DNA from: Lepidodermella squamata
Lineage: Eukaryota > Gastrotricha
DNA: 64,000 nt
Assembly: GCA_047495785.1 (NCBI GenBank)
Contig: JBLDXI010000021.1
Coordinates: 2,108,001-2,172,000, forward strand
Direction: 5' to 3'
How positions within the stretch are numbered: the first letter of the stretch is position 1; each line of letters begins with the position of its first letter. Of this stretch, positions 1-10,900 are shown in pieces. The position numbers and the translations under genes were made by a program. Under the pieces are notes generated by a model, which was not told the DNA's origin, did not search any database, and saw only the letters and a list, made by a program, of their open reading frames with translations.

Positions 1-1319
1 GGTTGATGGCCGGTTGGAAGTAACTCTGCTCGGCGTCGATCATAATGCGAACGTCACGGGATTTCGCATGCTCGACTATACGATTCAAACGCTTGATCAT
101 GTTTTTGAACTGCTCGTCCATGTCAGGGTCCAGCTTCGGAATCAACGGGGCAAGCATGTTGAATTTTCTACCCAAACTATCCGTGTAGACTCTAACGCTC
201 GGTAACGACAGAACTTTGTGAATGTCGACATTCATCAAATTGGACCATTCGAACATGTCAATTTTTCTGTAGAAAATAAGGTAATTTCTTATGGCTCAAT
301 TCAAGATAAATAATTACCCTTCTTTCGTTTTGTCAAGCCATGTGAACCATTGCTTTGAATCATCACGAGATATCGGGATACCCATATCATTCAACCCCTT
401 TCTGAACTGATACTCGGACATGGTTTGCATCAGGTCGTCTGGGTTCATGCCAGCACCAACCATTTTCTGGTAATAATTTTCGATACGGACCAACACCTCA
501 GAGATGTGCATAAGGAGATCAGGACGTCCGAGCGCCGTAACTTTGATCGCAGCGAAGCCAGATGCTTTCGTTGCATCAGCCACGGCATTGATGCACTCGA
601 TAAAATGATTCATGTTGTCATCACACGCTTTTTCGTCCTCGTAGACGTAGGTACGAGCTGAGACGACACCCTCGCTGATATCGCTAACAGAAGAGCGGTA
701 CTGTCTGATTTCTGGAGAACTGTCCTTGTCTGCATAGAAAAATCAAGTCAAGTTTTATTTTTCCAGATATTTCTATGCGCTCACCATGTGTGCCATGCGT
801 TGCCGATGTTGTTTCGACTTTTTTGTCGCCTGAAACATCCTCCTCAACACTGTAGTCTAGAATTGATTTGACACCGAATCGCCTGTAACGCTCAACCACT
901 GGTGTAATCTCTTGAATATCGGCACCAGCGACAAAGTGACCGTAAACTGTTAACTGGAGTAATTTCTCTAGGATACGCCGACCAAGCACTTTTTCAGCCA
1001 GCGAGAATAGCTGCCGCTGATTCGCTACCAATTTCTCGTAAGAACATAGCCGAAAGACGAGAATCGCTCGAAGAAGTTCGAAATTTGATTTCGATTTGTA
1101 AGCCTCCTTAATATTCTCAAAGGAGAGATCAATTTGTTTGAATGACGGGTGGTCACCACCAGTGCCCGGCTTGCCACTAGCTACCCAATCAGGATGGACT
1201 TTATCATCTTTTTTCCACGATGCAGTTGATGACGCCGTCCGCAAGTGGACTGAAAGCAACTGCGCCGCTCTTACTCGGTAGTGATTCAACAAGACCAAGC
1301 CGCCAAGCTGACCAGGCAT
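1..1319 (-). CDS. PRODH: Proline dehydrogenase, copy 1 (5' part, cut by window start)
   Basis: Mitochondrial FAD enzyme oxidising proline to pyrroline-5-carboxylate. Three exons are visible on the minus strand: 785-1319, 318-729 and 1-266 (open at the window edge). Start chosen at the Met of MPGQLG (1319), whose following residues are basic and hydroxylated as in a mitochondrial presequence. Seen: RRFGVKSILDYSVEED and, in the third exon, the RIMIDAEQSYFQPA segment of the PRODH barrel. The first donor reads CATG|GTGAGC and the second GAAGG|GTAATT. The protein is almost identical to the second copy 17,595 bases downstream, from which exon 4 can be expected outside the window. Reading frames continuing past the donors are intronic read-through. 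Certain as to family; whether this copy is complete cannot be judged here. Confidence 0.93.
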
Positions 1320-1570
1320 GAAAAACAAGTCGTTCAAGTAAAAGATCTAATTTTAATAATCGACGAACAAAAATTCTTATTCCAAATTTACAGTTACAAA
1401 TTATGATTATTGAATGGTACACAGTTGCATACAATCCTGGATACAGTAACGTGAACCATGAAACCGACCGGTCCGACAATCAAATAACGATCATCGAAAC
1501 TTATTTACAGTATAAGAACTAACAAGCGCAGGTTTGGAGAAATAAAGCAACACGTCGTGATTTGAAGGAG
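1..1570. repeat. Direct segmental duplicate of 17596-19169
   Basis: Nearly base-for-base identical to 17596-19169 (constant offset 17,595 through the PRODH exons), including introns and about 240 bases upstream of the start codon. Differences are scattered single bases plus a 7-base insertion near 19130. Similarity ends near 1570, before the RNF10 3' region. Confidence 0.9.
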
Positions 1571-1963
1571 GGGCAAGAAGACCAATCAATCGCCACGTCA
1601 TCAAACTTTGCTTACTATAATAATTGATTCGAAACTATAACGAAGGTCTAATAGGTTATCACAAAAATAAGTAATCCAGCGAAACGCGCGTATAAAAATT
1701 AACGAGAGAAAGAAGATGTCTCTGTGCTGTACACCTAAATCCGTTTCATCACTGAACTCAGTTATTATATCGTGAAAACACACTCACACACCCTGAGGAA
1801 CAAAAATTGGGCGCTGTCGTCGATAAATCAAGCAGAAAGTTATTGCTCGTCTGAAGACAGACGCCACAACGCAGTCTAAAATAAGACGAACTAATACGAA
1901 AAGGGCAAATAAGTAATACGACACGAGTAGGTAAGCGATGAGTCTTTAGCAGGAACTCAGCAC
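1320..1963. other. Intergenic, PRODH copy 1 to RNF10 3' end
   Basis: AT-rich spacer. Bases 1320-1570 belong to the PRODH duplication and presumably hold its 5' untranslated region. I see no coding signal in the remainder. Confidence 0.6.
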
Positions 1964-4401
1964 CTAATTTAGTAGAGCGTGTCCACGTCCGCTGGAAAAC
2001 AACAAGCGTGCCTCTGATTTTTTCTTCGATTTCTTCCAACCGCCTCCGCTCGATGGCGAGTCAAGTTTTAGACCTGACAGGCAGTCAGCAAGGGTTCTAG
2101 GCCCATCTGGGGCCGCGTAAGCTAATTCTTCTTCCTCCTCCGCGGTCAGCCCGGTTGTCTTCGATTCCGCATTCACAGCAGCGACTGCTGCGGCTGTCGA
2201 CAACGGGGCTGTTGATGACGATGACGGTTTAACGAGCTGGACCTTCGACAAGGCGGATGAAGCTCGGGTTTGTTGGGCGATTCGCGATGATGCTCGCGAA
2301 TTCGGGGCAGTGGAAGATGACAACATGATTGCCGCTGGGCTGGGTGGGATACTTGGAGGAGATCCCAGCGTCGGAAAATCATTACTCATTGGTCTTCCGA
2401 GAGTCGGAAAGTCATTTTCAATTGGTCGTCCTTCAGTAAGAATCTACAAATAAACCGAATTAATAAAAAATCATCGAAAGACATCACTTCAAGTAACAAA
2501 CCCTAGCAAAGCTTGACGATGATGTACCCCATGCAGGGGCATTGTTAGGTGAATCAGGGTTAACAGCAACTGGTTCCGGGATACCAGGCACATGTTCTCC
2601 GGAGAAAAGCGACGGGCTGTCAGCAAGAAAAGCTGCGTGGTCGTAAATCAACGGTTCGTCCAAGGCGATTGGTGCCATGCCCGAGGCAACCTCAGTCATC
2701 CTTTCAAGCAGAGACCCGGCACGTCTGCTATACGCTTCTTCTTTCGTCTGCTTCATCATTCGCTCGGACTTACGACGCTCCATTTCCGGCGCAAACTGCT
2801 GCAGAAGTTCGGGCGAAAGGATTGAGTCGAGTTCGATCTCAGCCGATTGAAAATGCGAAAAAAGCGGCAGGTGCGACAAGTAACGGAATTGAGAGCGAAC
2901 CTCGGGCGTCACGCTGACGTATTCGATACCCAGAATTTTACCCTCAATAACGGGTGGACACCGACCCAAGTGAGAAAATTGCTTCTGCAGACAACGGACG
3001 TTGAACGAGTTCAAATAAATTCGCTGGCCGTCCATTGATTGATAAAAATAGCAATAAGCGTTGTCGATGTCACCCTGCTTGCCTGGTTCACTAGTTGAAC
3101 TAGGCGATCGCGCCTTCGATCCAGCGGGAGATTCCTGCCGAACCAGCCTATCCGTCGGTTCCGTTGAATTGCAGCCAGCTTCAACATTTTCTAATTTCTG
3201 ATCATGCAGGGCATCTACGTAGAAGACAATATTGTCTGGTTTAGGCGGTGAAACTCCCAGTTCCAGAGAATTGTTATGAGCCTCCTCGCTCACCTCGACT
3301 TGCATTATCTCGTCTTCAAGCAGTTTAATGGCTTCAGTTACAAAGGTGAGTTCGTCAGGCGAGTCGCAGTTGGAAGGATTCAGCAAAATTTGCTTGAGTT
3401 GATTCTTGTCGGCTTCCAGACGAGATATCATCTCAATTTTCGAAGCAAAAACAACATTTGACATGCGGAGAGCGGTCGAACTAGTGTCGACAAGCTCAAC
3501 GACAGTCGTACCCTTGCGGCATCGAGATAGGACAAATGAAATTGTATCTCCGACGTTGTATTCAATACAATGAATAAGCGAAACCGGCTTTATACAGGAA
3601 ATATCCATTTTAGTGAAGCAGATCGGGCATGGAATAATCTTTTCTGCCTTGACAGTAAAATAGTGAATCAAGCAAGGCAGGCAAAATAAATGACCACAGG
3701 TTGTGATGCGGCGAGCGATAGGCTTATTCATGCAAATCGGGCAGCTCGGTTCACTGATTGAAATCAGCCTCACTTCGCATATTGTGTCCCAAGGGGGTGC
3801 GTAGTCGGGATCTTCACGGAGCTTGGCAGCCAAAGAAGTGCAGCTGCTGTCGACGACAAACTGGCAGTTGGCTTGCATGTAGTTTTCGGTTGTATAAACA
3901 TTTCGCCGATTTACAGCGCTCGATTTTTTCGACGAAGTAACTCTGGCTACTCTATCTCTTCGCGTCGAGCGGTCATCTTCATACACCAAATTAACGAAAC
4001 ATTCAGCTTTAATACTTCGATTTTGGCGCTTTGTGTTGAAAGGAATACCCTAAATTTGGAAGAAGACTCTTAAATTAATAAATACTTCAGATTTGAATAT
4101 TTACCTCGCATCTTAAAGCGGGAATCTTTGGGCGGATGTCAGGACGGGCTGAATCCGTATAAGATCCAAAGTTTTGTCGCGAAGAGTTCTCATGCCTTTG
4201 CCAGTTCGTTCCTTTGTACACAAATAAAAAATTTTGTCGTAAGCGTTAATCATAAAGTTGTGATAACCTACCTCCCCTATTAGCACTATTTGATTTGCTA
4301 CGCGAATCTTTCTTTGGTTTCCCCTTGGGATTTTGACTGTCATTCCTTCTTTCTCTTGAATCTGAACGAGCAGCACCATCTCCTGACGCGTGGGACTCCA
4401 T
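1964..4401 (-). CDS. RNF10: RING finger protein 10-like E3 ubiquitin ligase
   Basis: Four exons: 4272-4401, 4115-4211, 2502-4059 and 1964-2443, giving 754 residues (human RNF10 is about 810). The start is the Met of MESHASG; upstream in-frame codons lack family resemblance. Exon 2 carries the FGSYTDSARPD motif typical of the RNF10 N-terminus. Exon 3 has the C3HC4 RING: CPICMN, then CGHLFCLPC, then CPICF, at about residues 165-210. The C-terminus ends in GGGWKKSKKK followed by RLLFSS, matching the basic KLLFS tail of the family. RNF10 is a cytoplasmic ligase; in mammals it ubiquitinates 40S ribosomal proteins and binds MEOX2, which is family knowledge and not visible here. All introns are 50-60 nt with GT-AG ends. 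Confidence 0.93.
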
Positions 4402-6015
4402 TTGAGCTCGTTGAGTTTGACAAAACAAACGGTTCTTCAATGAGGACAATATTTTCAGCAGCAAGTTTCATCTTAACAATCCATTCTCAGCGTTAAACAA
4501 AAATCCAAATAATTTGCTGGTGCTTGGCTGAGTTTCTCGTAGCGGATGAAAGTGGAAATACCACAAATAATATCAATTAAGAACTCTCCGGAAGCTTCGA
4601 ACGATTCCAGTGAGTATTTGAATGACCGGTAAGTATTTCGAGATTTGATAGTTCAATAAGAGCACAGCTTGGAACAGTGAATCAAATGATACCTATTTCA
4701 AATAAATGGGATTAAATAACATTGATAGTCATGATGACACAAAACTGAGAAAAAACTGAGCTGAAACAGAAGAAGCTATAAGCTAAGAACCCTATGAGCA
4801 GTGAGCATTATGACGTTGCACGCGTCAATCGAATAAGGCGGGGACTTTTGTTGGTTGTTGGTCAATCAGGTAGATGCTAAAATACAGACTACACCTCCAG
4901 GAGGTGCAGAGGAGCTGAGGAGTACCCAAAAAAGCCGAGAAACCAAACCCGCGAGAGAGGCCAAAAAACGACACAAAAAGATCGCGCCAAATAAGACTAA
5001 AAACAAAATTTTAAAATAAATTTAATAAAGCAACTTTATAAATATTGAAACATCTAAGATGATGACATGGTGAAGAATATTTTGTGAGTTTGAGCGGGAA
5101 AAAGTGCCCTGTCATTTTCATCTTTTTCGTCTCGATGAGATCATCTCGTTCATCATTCTTCATGCTTCTGAGTGGGACGTGGGACTTGGGACTCATCGTG
5201 GCTCGTGGTCATGTTTTATGCTTTGCGCAGTACAGTAGGCGCTTCAAAGGTCGTCGAGTTTTCCTGCAGACGTAAACGCCTATTCGCTACTTCAAGCGGT
5301 AAAATCGAACTTCTTGTTGATCATTTACAGAAAGATTGGTAATGCTGAGTGCTGAGGGTTAGATTATTTAATATCCGTTGGGCATTTTGTGTAAAAGAAA
5401 AAAACCTTTACGCGTTACTCTAACAAGGTTCGGAGGTGATGCTTGTTTTACTACCCTAGCTATTTTTTTTCATCAAAATTCCATGAGAGTGAAACAGCTA
5501 GTCATTATAATTGGTAATCGACATTGCGCTACTGTCCGATCCTATTCGACATTCGACCAATAAGTACACTGAGGAATTGCTCTTGGGTCTTAATTCGTTA
5601 CTGAATATGTAGTATAGAGCTTCTTGAGTACGGAGGCAAATTCGTTTTCGCCAAGAATAGGTAACTCGTCACCGCGTTATTATAAACTCGGCGCGCCCAT
5701 CTGCGCACATTCAATATTCAATGAAAGACTGCAGATGTGTGAATTCAACATATTCAACATGCAACATGGTTTCATACAGCATCGCTGAAGCTCATTTGCC
5801 AAGTTTGCATTACATTGTATTTTGACAATGTTATTGTGCCATAGACTGTCTTGATCATTCATGTCTTTATTTATTTATTTATGAGCCATTCATCCATAGG
5901 GAGTCGGAAAGCTCAGCTGTAAAAGAAAGATAGTAGATTCGCTGATCAGAATTTTTCTAACGCTATATACTACATCTTCATGGACTGTTTCATTTTAGTT
6001 AGATTTCATTGAAAA
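4402..6015. other. Intergenic between RNF10 and GTF2F1
   Basis: These genes are divergent, so both promoters should lie here. It holds a 180-base repeat (4769-4952) and a short TTTA run near 5865-5880. Several short open frames have no recognisable domain. I see no RNA gene. Confidence 0.5.
4769..4952. repeat. Dispersed repeat, second copy at 19310-19470
   Basis: Shares long runs with 19310-19470, for example the block around GACGTTGCACGCGTCAATCG, at roughly 85-90% by eye. Both copies follow a PRODH block in the same order: here about 3.2 kb beyond it, there about 140 bases beyond it. It may be a small transposon or a trace of the same duplication. Confidence 0.7.
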
Positions 6016-7746
6016 ATGGCATCTTCATCTGGTGCATCGTCATCTGGTACATCCGAATTCGCAGTCATTGTCCCCAAGGATGTTAAAAAGGTATTCAATG
6101 TTTTACGATTTGCTGGCTCAACAGACGTACCGAATATGCTGAAAACGCGGAAGTTCTTAATGAAACGCGAAGATAATACTCGTCAACAGCCTCAAAGCTC
6201 CAACCAATCCGGTGATGGTAAAGACGCGATTCCGAAGACCGGTGCTGGAAGTGAATTCGGCCGTGAGGAACGTGACGAGCGGGCTCGCCGCCTTCGTGGA
6301 GGCCGAACGTTACGAAAATACAATCCTGATGACCAACCTTGGATAGCAACATTTCTCCCACCACAAAGTGGCTCTTCTACGAAAGACGTTAAGCCTCCTG
6401 TGATATCCGGCGCCAAGCCGAAAAAATTCCGCGGTTTGCGTGAAGCTGGCGCTACTGAGAACTCAAGTTGGTTCATATTCGCACAAAGGCCGGATAAAAG
6501 CTTTATAGCTTTGCCAATCAGTGAATGGTATAGCTTTACAGCGATGACTCAATACGACCATTTAAACTCGGAGGAAGTCGAAGAGGAGTTTCAGAAACGC
6601 AAAAAGACGCTCAATTTTTTCACACTGATGCTTCAAAAGCGCTTGAAAAATCAAGATATGGATCCAGCCGAGTTGGAGGCGCAAGTGAAAGAAGAGGCTG
6701 TATCTTCCAAAGGTGGACGTCGTGGTGGCATGCACTTGACAGATTTAGATGCCGAGTGGGTCGATGATGATGTCGACGATGCCGATGAAAGTGACGACGG
6801 CGAGAAGAAAGGTGGCGACGAGGGCAGTTCGAAAATTGCCGATGCAGATGCGGAAGTTGATATACCTTCGGGAAAGAAAAAGACGGGCAAAAAGAAGGCA
6901 CAGAAAATTATCCAGCAAAAGAAACGTCTTCGATCGAAAGGAGGCGGTGAAGATGCTGAAAGCGACATTTCGGACTCTGATGAAGGCGACTTCGATGGTA
7001 GAGAGATGGACTATATGACGAGCTCCGGGGCTGAATCTGAACTCGACGACAAAGATTTGCCTGACAATGTTAAAGAGGAGGTTGAGGAGGCAGAGACAAT
7101 GGAGCGTGGCGTTGAGGACGAGGAAGGGCTACGAAAACTCAATGACTCTGCTGCGGAGGATGAAGAGGACGAGGAAGAAACAAAATCGAAGGAGGATGAA
7201 ATGGAGATGGACGAAAAGGAGGCTCGATCAAAGCAAGGCGTCGAATCGAGTGATTCTGAAAACGAAGAGTCTGGTAAAGAGGACGATTCCGACTCGGATA
7301 TAGAGCGCTTCGAACAAAGCACATCTGGCCGTCAAGGTCAGAGTAAGCGAAGAATGCCGGCTGAGGTTATAACAGCCTCTGGGAAACGCATTCGTCTTGA
7401 ACTTCCTTCGTCTACCGCTGAGTCTGGCTCCGGTAGTAATGGCACTAGCTCGTCAATGACGGCATCAAACTCATCTCGTGGTGGTAGTGGAAGCAGTGGC
7501 GGCGATATCGATGCTCAGCTGGAGCAGGCAATTAAGCATTACCTCAGCCGCACGCCCATGACTGCTACTCAACTAGTCGAGAAATTTCTCCAGAAAGCAA
7601 GAGCCGCCTCGGCAAGTGGTGGTGCCGCCCCGCCTAGTTCTGAAGATCTGGCGAGGCGTATCGCGGCGATTATTTTGCGCCTGAAACCTGAGCAAATCCG
7701 GTCTAACAATCAGGTGTTCTTCACCTTGTCACCCGACAAGCTCTAA
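6016..7746 (+). CDS. GTF2F1: General transcription factor IIF subunit 1 (RAP74)
   Basis: Intronless 576-residue frame (human RAP74: 517). TFIIF binds RNA polymerase II and delivers it to the preinitiation complex. The N-terminal part (about residues 15-175) carries EFAVIVPK, RTLRKYNPDD and SSWFIFAQRP, the dimerisation region that pairs with RAP30. The middle (about 230-450) is very acidic with Lys/Arg patches, as in the family. Residues about 500-576 form the winged-helix domain: AIKHYLSRTPMTATQLVEKF and a final LKPEQIRSNNQVFFTLSPDK, the surface that binds the phosphatase FCP1 in mammals. A Ser/Gly-rich linker precedes it. The start follows a serine-rich first 14 residues with no upstream in-frame alternative. 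Its lack of introns contrasts with most neighbours. Confidence 0.96.
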   Translation: MASSSGASSSGTSEFAVIVPKDVKKVFNVLRFAGSTDVPNMLKTRKFLMKREDNTRQQPQSSNQSGDGKDAIPKTGAGSEFGREERDERARRLRGGRTLRKYNPDDQPWIATFLPPQSGSSTKDVKPPVISGAKPKKFRGLREAGATENSSWFIFAQRPDKSFIALPISEWYSFTAMTQYDHLNSEEVEEEFQKRKKTLNFFTLMLQKRLKNQDMDPAELEAQVKEEAVSSKGGRRGGMHLTDLDAEWVDDDVDDADESDDGEKKGGDEGSSKIADADAEVDIPSGKKKTGKKKAQKIIQQKKRLRSKGGGEDAESDISDSDEGDFDGREMDYMTSSGAESELDDKDLPDNVKEEVEEAETMERGVEDEEGLRKLNDSAAEDEEDEEETKSKEDEMEMDEKEARSKQGVESSDSENEESGKEDDSDSDIERFEQSTSGRQGQSKRRMPAEVITASGKRIRLELPSSTAESGSGSNGTSSSMTASNSSRGGSGSSGGDIDAQLEQAIKHYLSRTPMTATQLVEKFLQKARAASASGGAAPPSSEDLARRIAAIILRLKPEQIRSNNQVFFTLSPDKL

Positions 7747-7947
7747 TTAGGACATTTATTTGAACAATTTTCACTGTTAGATCTTTCTCTGTTAATGCTG
7801 CGAGGCTAATCCGTGTTGCTATGAAAATTTTATTGCAATTCGTCAGCATTGTTTAAATTAGCGAAGAAATGATCATTAATTTTTATATCTTTCGATTTTA
7901 TTTCATTTAGAGAATAATCATTTTAATGATCTGAAATAACTTCACTG

Positions 7948-10900
7948 ATGGCTAATTTGGAAGGCCAGTTATTGTACGATTTGACGTTGAAGAGCTCCTT
8001 CTCTTTGAAGGACTCGGAGCCTAGTCCATATTCGCTGGCATTAAATGGTTGGACCGAGAAAGCTCTGCACGTTGCAAAATCGCATTTTCCTTTCCTTGGA
8101 AGCCCGCAACCTAGCCTTCAGAAGGCTTTGCCGATATTTTGCTACGTATGGCGGCCTAATCCTGAAGGTCCTCGTATAGTTGTAGTGATTACAAAATCCG
8201 AAGGAATTGTTTTTACCGAAGAAAACGGCTTTTCTGATGCAGTGTGGAAATTCGAACTTGGATTCGAAAATGACCCCTCGCTTGAGAACAACTTTTTTGC
8301 TCTTCCGTTGGATGAAACTGGCAGTACTTTGATTCTAGCTGATGCTTCCTCTTATCAAAGCTACCTATTGGATTTGCATTCTAAAAAGGTTTCCGAGTTC
8401 TCGTTTGAACTCGGTTTCAACGGACCGATTGTTGGCATATGGAATCTACCCGCCAGTTTTGTAAATGAAAAAGCAATTTTTTTGCTTTGCTCTTTCGGAG
8501 ATTGGCAAGTGTTTAGTTTCAGCAAAATGCAAGCTGTATTGACGGGTAAAATCGACGGATGTCCACTTCTTACATGTGCAACATTTCTACCGAAATTTTG
8601 GCTGATTATTGGCGGCTACTCACCCGGAAAAGTTACCCTCCAGGATGTTAAAGTCGGCGCACCGGGCCAATCGCTTTGTTTTGTAACGTACCGGTTGACT
8701 TCGAGCTCGCCATACGTAAAAAGCGATTCAGATTCACAAATGATGGCAAAGCCAAGTCTTGCGAGTCGTTTTGCCTTCTTCCGACGTCATCGACCGAATG
8801 CTCCGATTCGCATGTCAGTATCTCCGAGTCAAAATAATCTAGTAGTTCTGCACGAATCTGGCTACTTATCGACCTGGGCTTTACCCTCGCTAAAATTGAA
8901 CAACGTGTTCAAACCGGATATTCAACGCAGTTTTTCTGAGGAATTTCCTGGCTCTGGTGCTGCGCGCTGTCGCACTGTTTCCCAGGTTTTCTGGTGGTCG
9001 GACGAGTATATATCACTGCTGTTTATGGATGGTGCTTTCACGGTTTGTCGTTCTGAAGATTTGACCAGTGTCATCGGTGGCGCAGCCGAGTGGTTTGAAC
9101 CAAGCTCTGTCATGGGTATGCTTCCCGAAGACGTTGCTTTCATAATTCAAAAGCAGCCTCATGCTCCGAACTCTGACGAAGAGCTGGCTCACCCTCAATC
9201 TCGGGACTTGGCTGTTGTTCCGGCTGCTGGTAATATACGTGCTACTGGATATTGCGTCATTTAACACCATTTTTTATTTGTGAATAGGTCCCCTTGGATT
9301 TCTGAGAAATATCTTGAGCTTCATTTATCCGGCGGCTTCCGAGGTCGTCTTGAGACCTGAAGATGTTGCGCCGGCCTCGACTTCACTCGAATTATGGTCG
9401 TTCCAACGTGTCACTCCTGAAGAGTTGTTTGAGATCAAGCTGGAGAACGAAGAATACGGAGATGCTTTGATTTTGGCGAAAGCTTACAATTTCGACACCG
9501 ATTTAATTCATTTAAGGCGCTGGAAGAAAGGCCCAGTTTCTCGAGCTTCCATTGAAGACTTCCTGGCGAAAATAGCGAACAAAAGAACGGCAATCAACGA
9601 GTGTTTACACCGAGTTGCTGACAACCTCGATAGCCAACGCGATTTGTTCGATTTCGGCAATAAGCTGACCCAACCTCGGTCTGCATTCGTAGAAAACGAC
9701 GAGGATAATGATCTTGAAGAAGAGGAGCATGACGACGAACTTGATACACAATTTTTGAAAACCTTTCTCAGAGATGCGGAAAGGAGCTGTGTTGATACGC
9801 TAGCTGCTCTGAAAACCAATCAAACGGAGATATTATTGTGGCATTTCCGCATTTTGGAATTCACGAAACGTCTTCAGTTGTACGAATCCCACTTGATGAA
9901 GAACAGCAATCTGCACTTCGACCCGCAGGTTTACGCTCATATTCGAGATCGCGATGTCTTTGAACTTGCCATCGAAGCTGCTCGAAGTGGAGATGTCAAG
10001 TTGACCGAAATTATATTCGCCTATTACATGCAGCTTCTGGAGCCATATCGCATCTTGATTGTATCAAACTTTCCTGAAACTCTTTCGCCGAATGAATACG
10101 CTCAATTGTTGCCAGGGGTAATTTAGAAATTATAGCCCTAATTTATTCAAATTATTCATTAATTTTATAGCGACCGTTGAAAGCAGTAGTCACCGAGCTC
10201 GACGAATTCCTCAATTGTAATCTAGCTCGACAGCTTCTTTTGGGTCAAACCAACTACCGGCCCCAATTTCTCGATAGCGTGTTATTGGCGGAGATGCCTC
10301 AGCTTTCTCCGTTTGTTCCAGCTGTTGAGAAGGCTTCAGTCGAGCCAGAAGCGGTTGCTAAATGGTTTTTGATGCGAGCGGAAGAAATCGAGTGTGATAG
10401 CTGGAACTTCGATCATGCTATCAACTTGTTAGGCTACGGAAAAGACGCCGGCGTTCAAGGGCTGGACGACTTATTCATCGATTTGAAAATTCTCAGTCTT
10501 CTAGTTTACAGCTGTGGCCTTAAGACTTTTTCGTTGGAAGCACTTCGTACTTCTCAACCTATGGATATTCTCAAGTTTTTGCTCGCGAATAGTCGAAAAG
10601 CTCAAGTGTCGACGCAGCTTCTTGAGAAACACATCAAAATCTGGTTCCAGCCTTATGCTGATCTGCTGGAGCAGAAACTCGGCTCTCATGCGTTATTCGA
10701 AGAAACTTTTGTCAGATTTCTCTCGGAAATCGTCAAAAACGACCTGGACTTTGTTGTAACTGTACTTCGGCTGTGTTCGCGAAAGGAGAGCCGCCTTCTC
10801 ACAGAGCCAGCCTCATTGCTGACGGCGGCAGTCGAGTCGGTTTTCGCCTGTAATGATCCGGAGGGTGTGCCTTTATTCGAGCAAATCTTGTCATATTTAC

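Noticed and set aside
684-784. PRODH exon extension after the GTGAGC donor
   Set aside because: The extension is identical in both copies but leaves the family sequence; the spliced join restores it.
7011-7324. Serine-rich antisense frames opposite GTF2F1
   Set aside because: They mirror the Asp/Glu-rich codons of the real gene and have no independent support.
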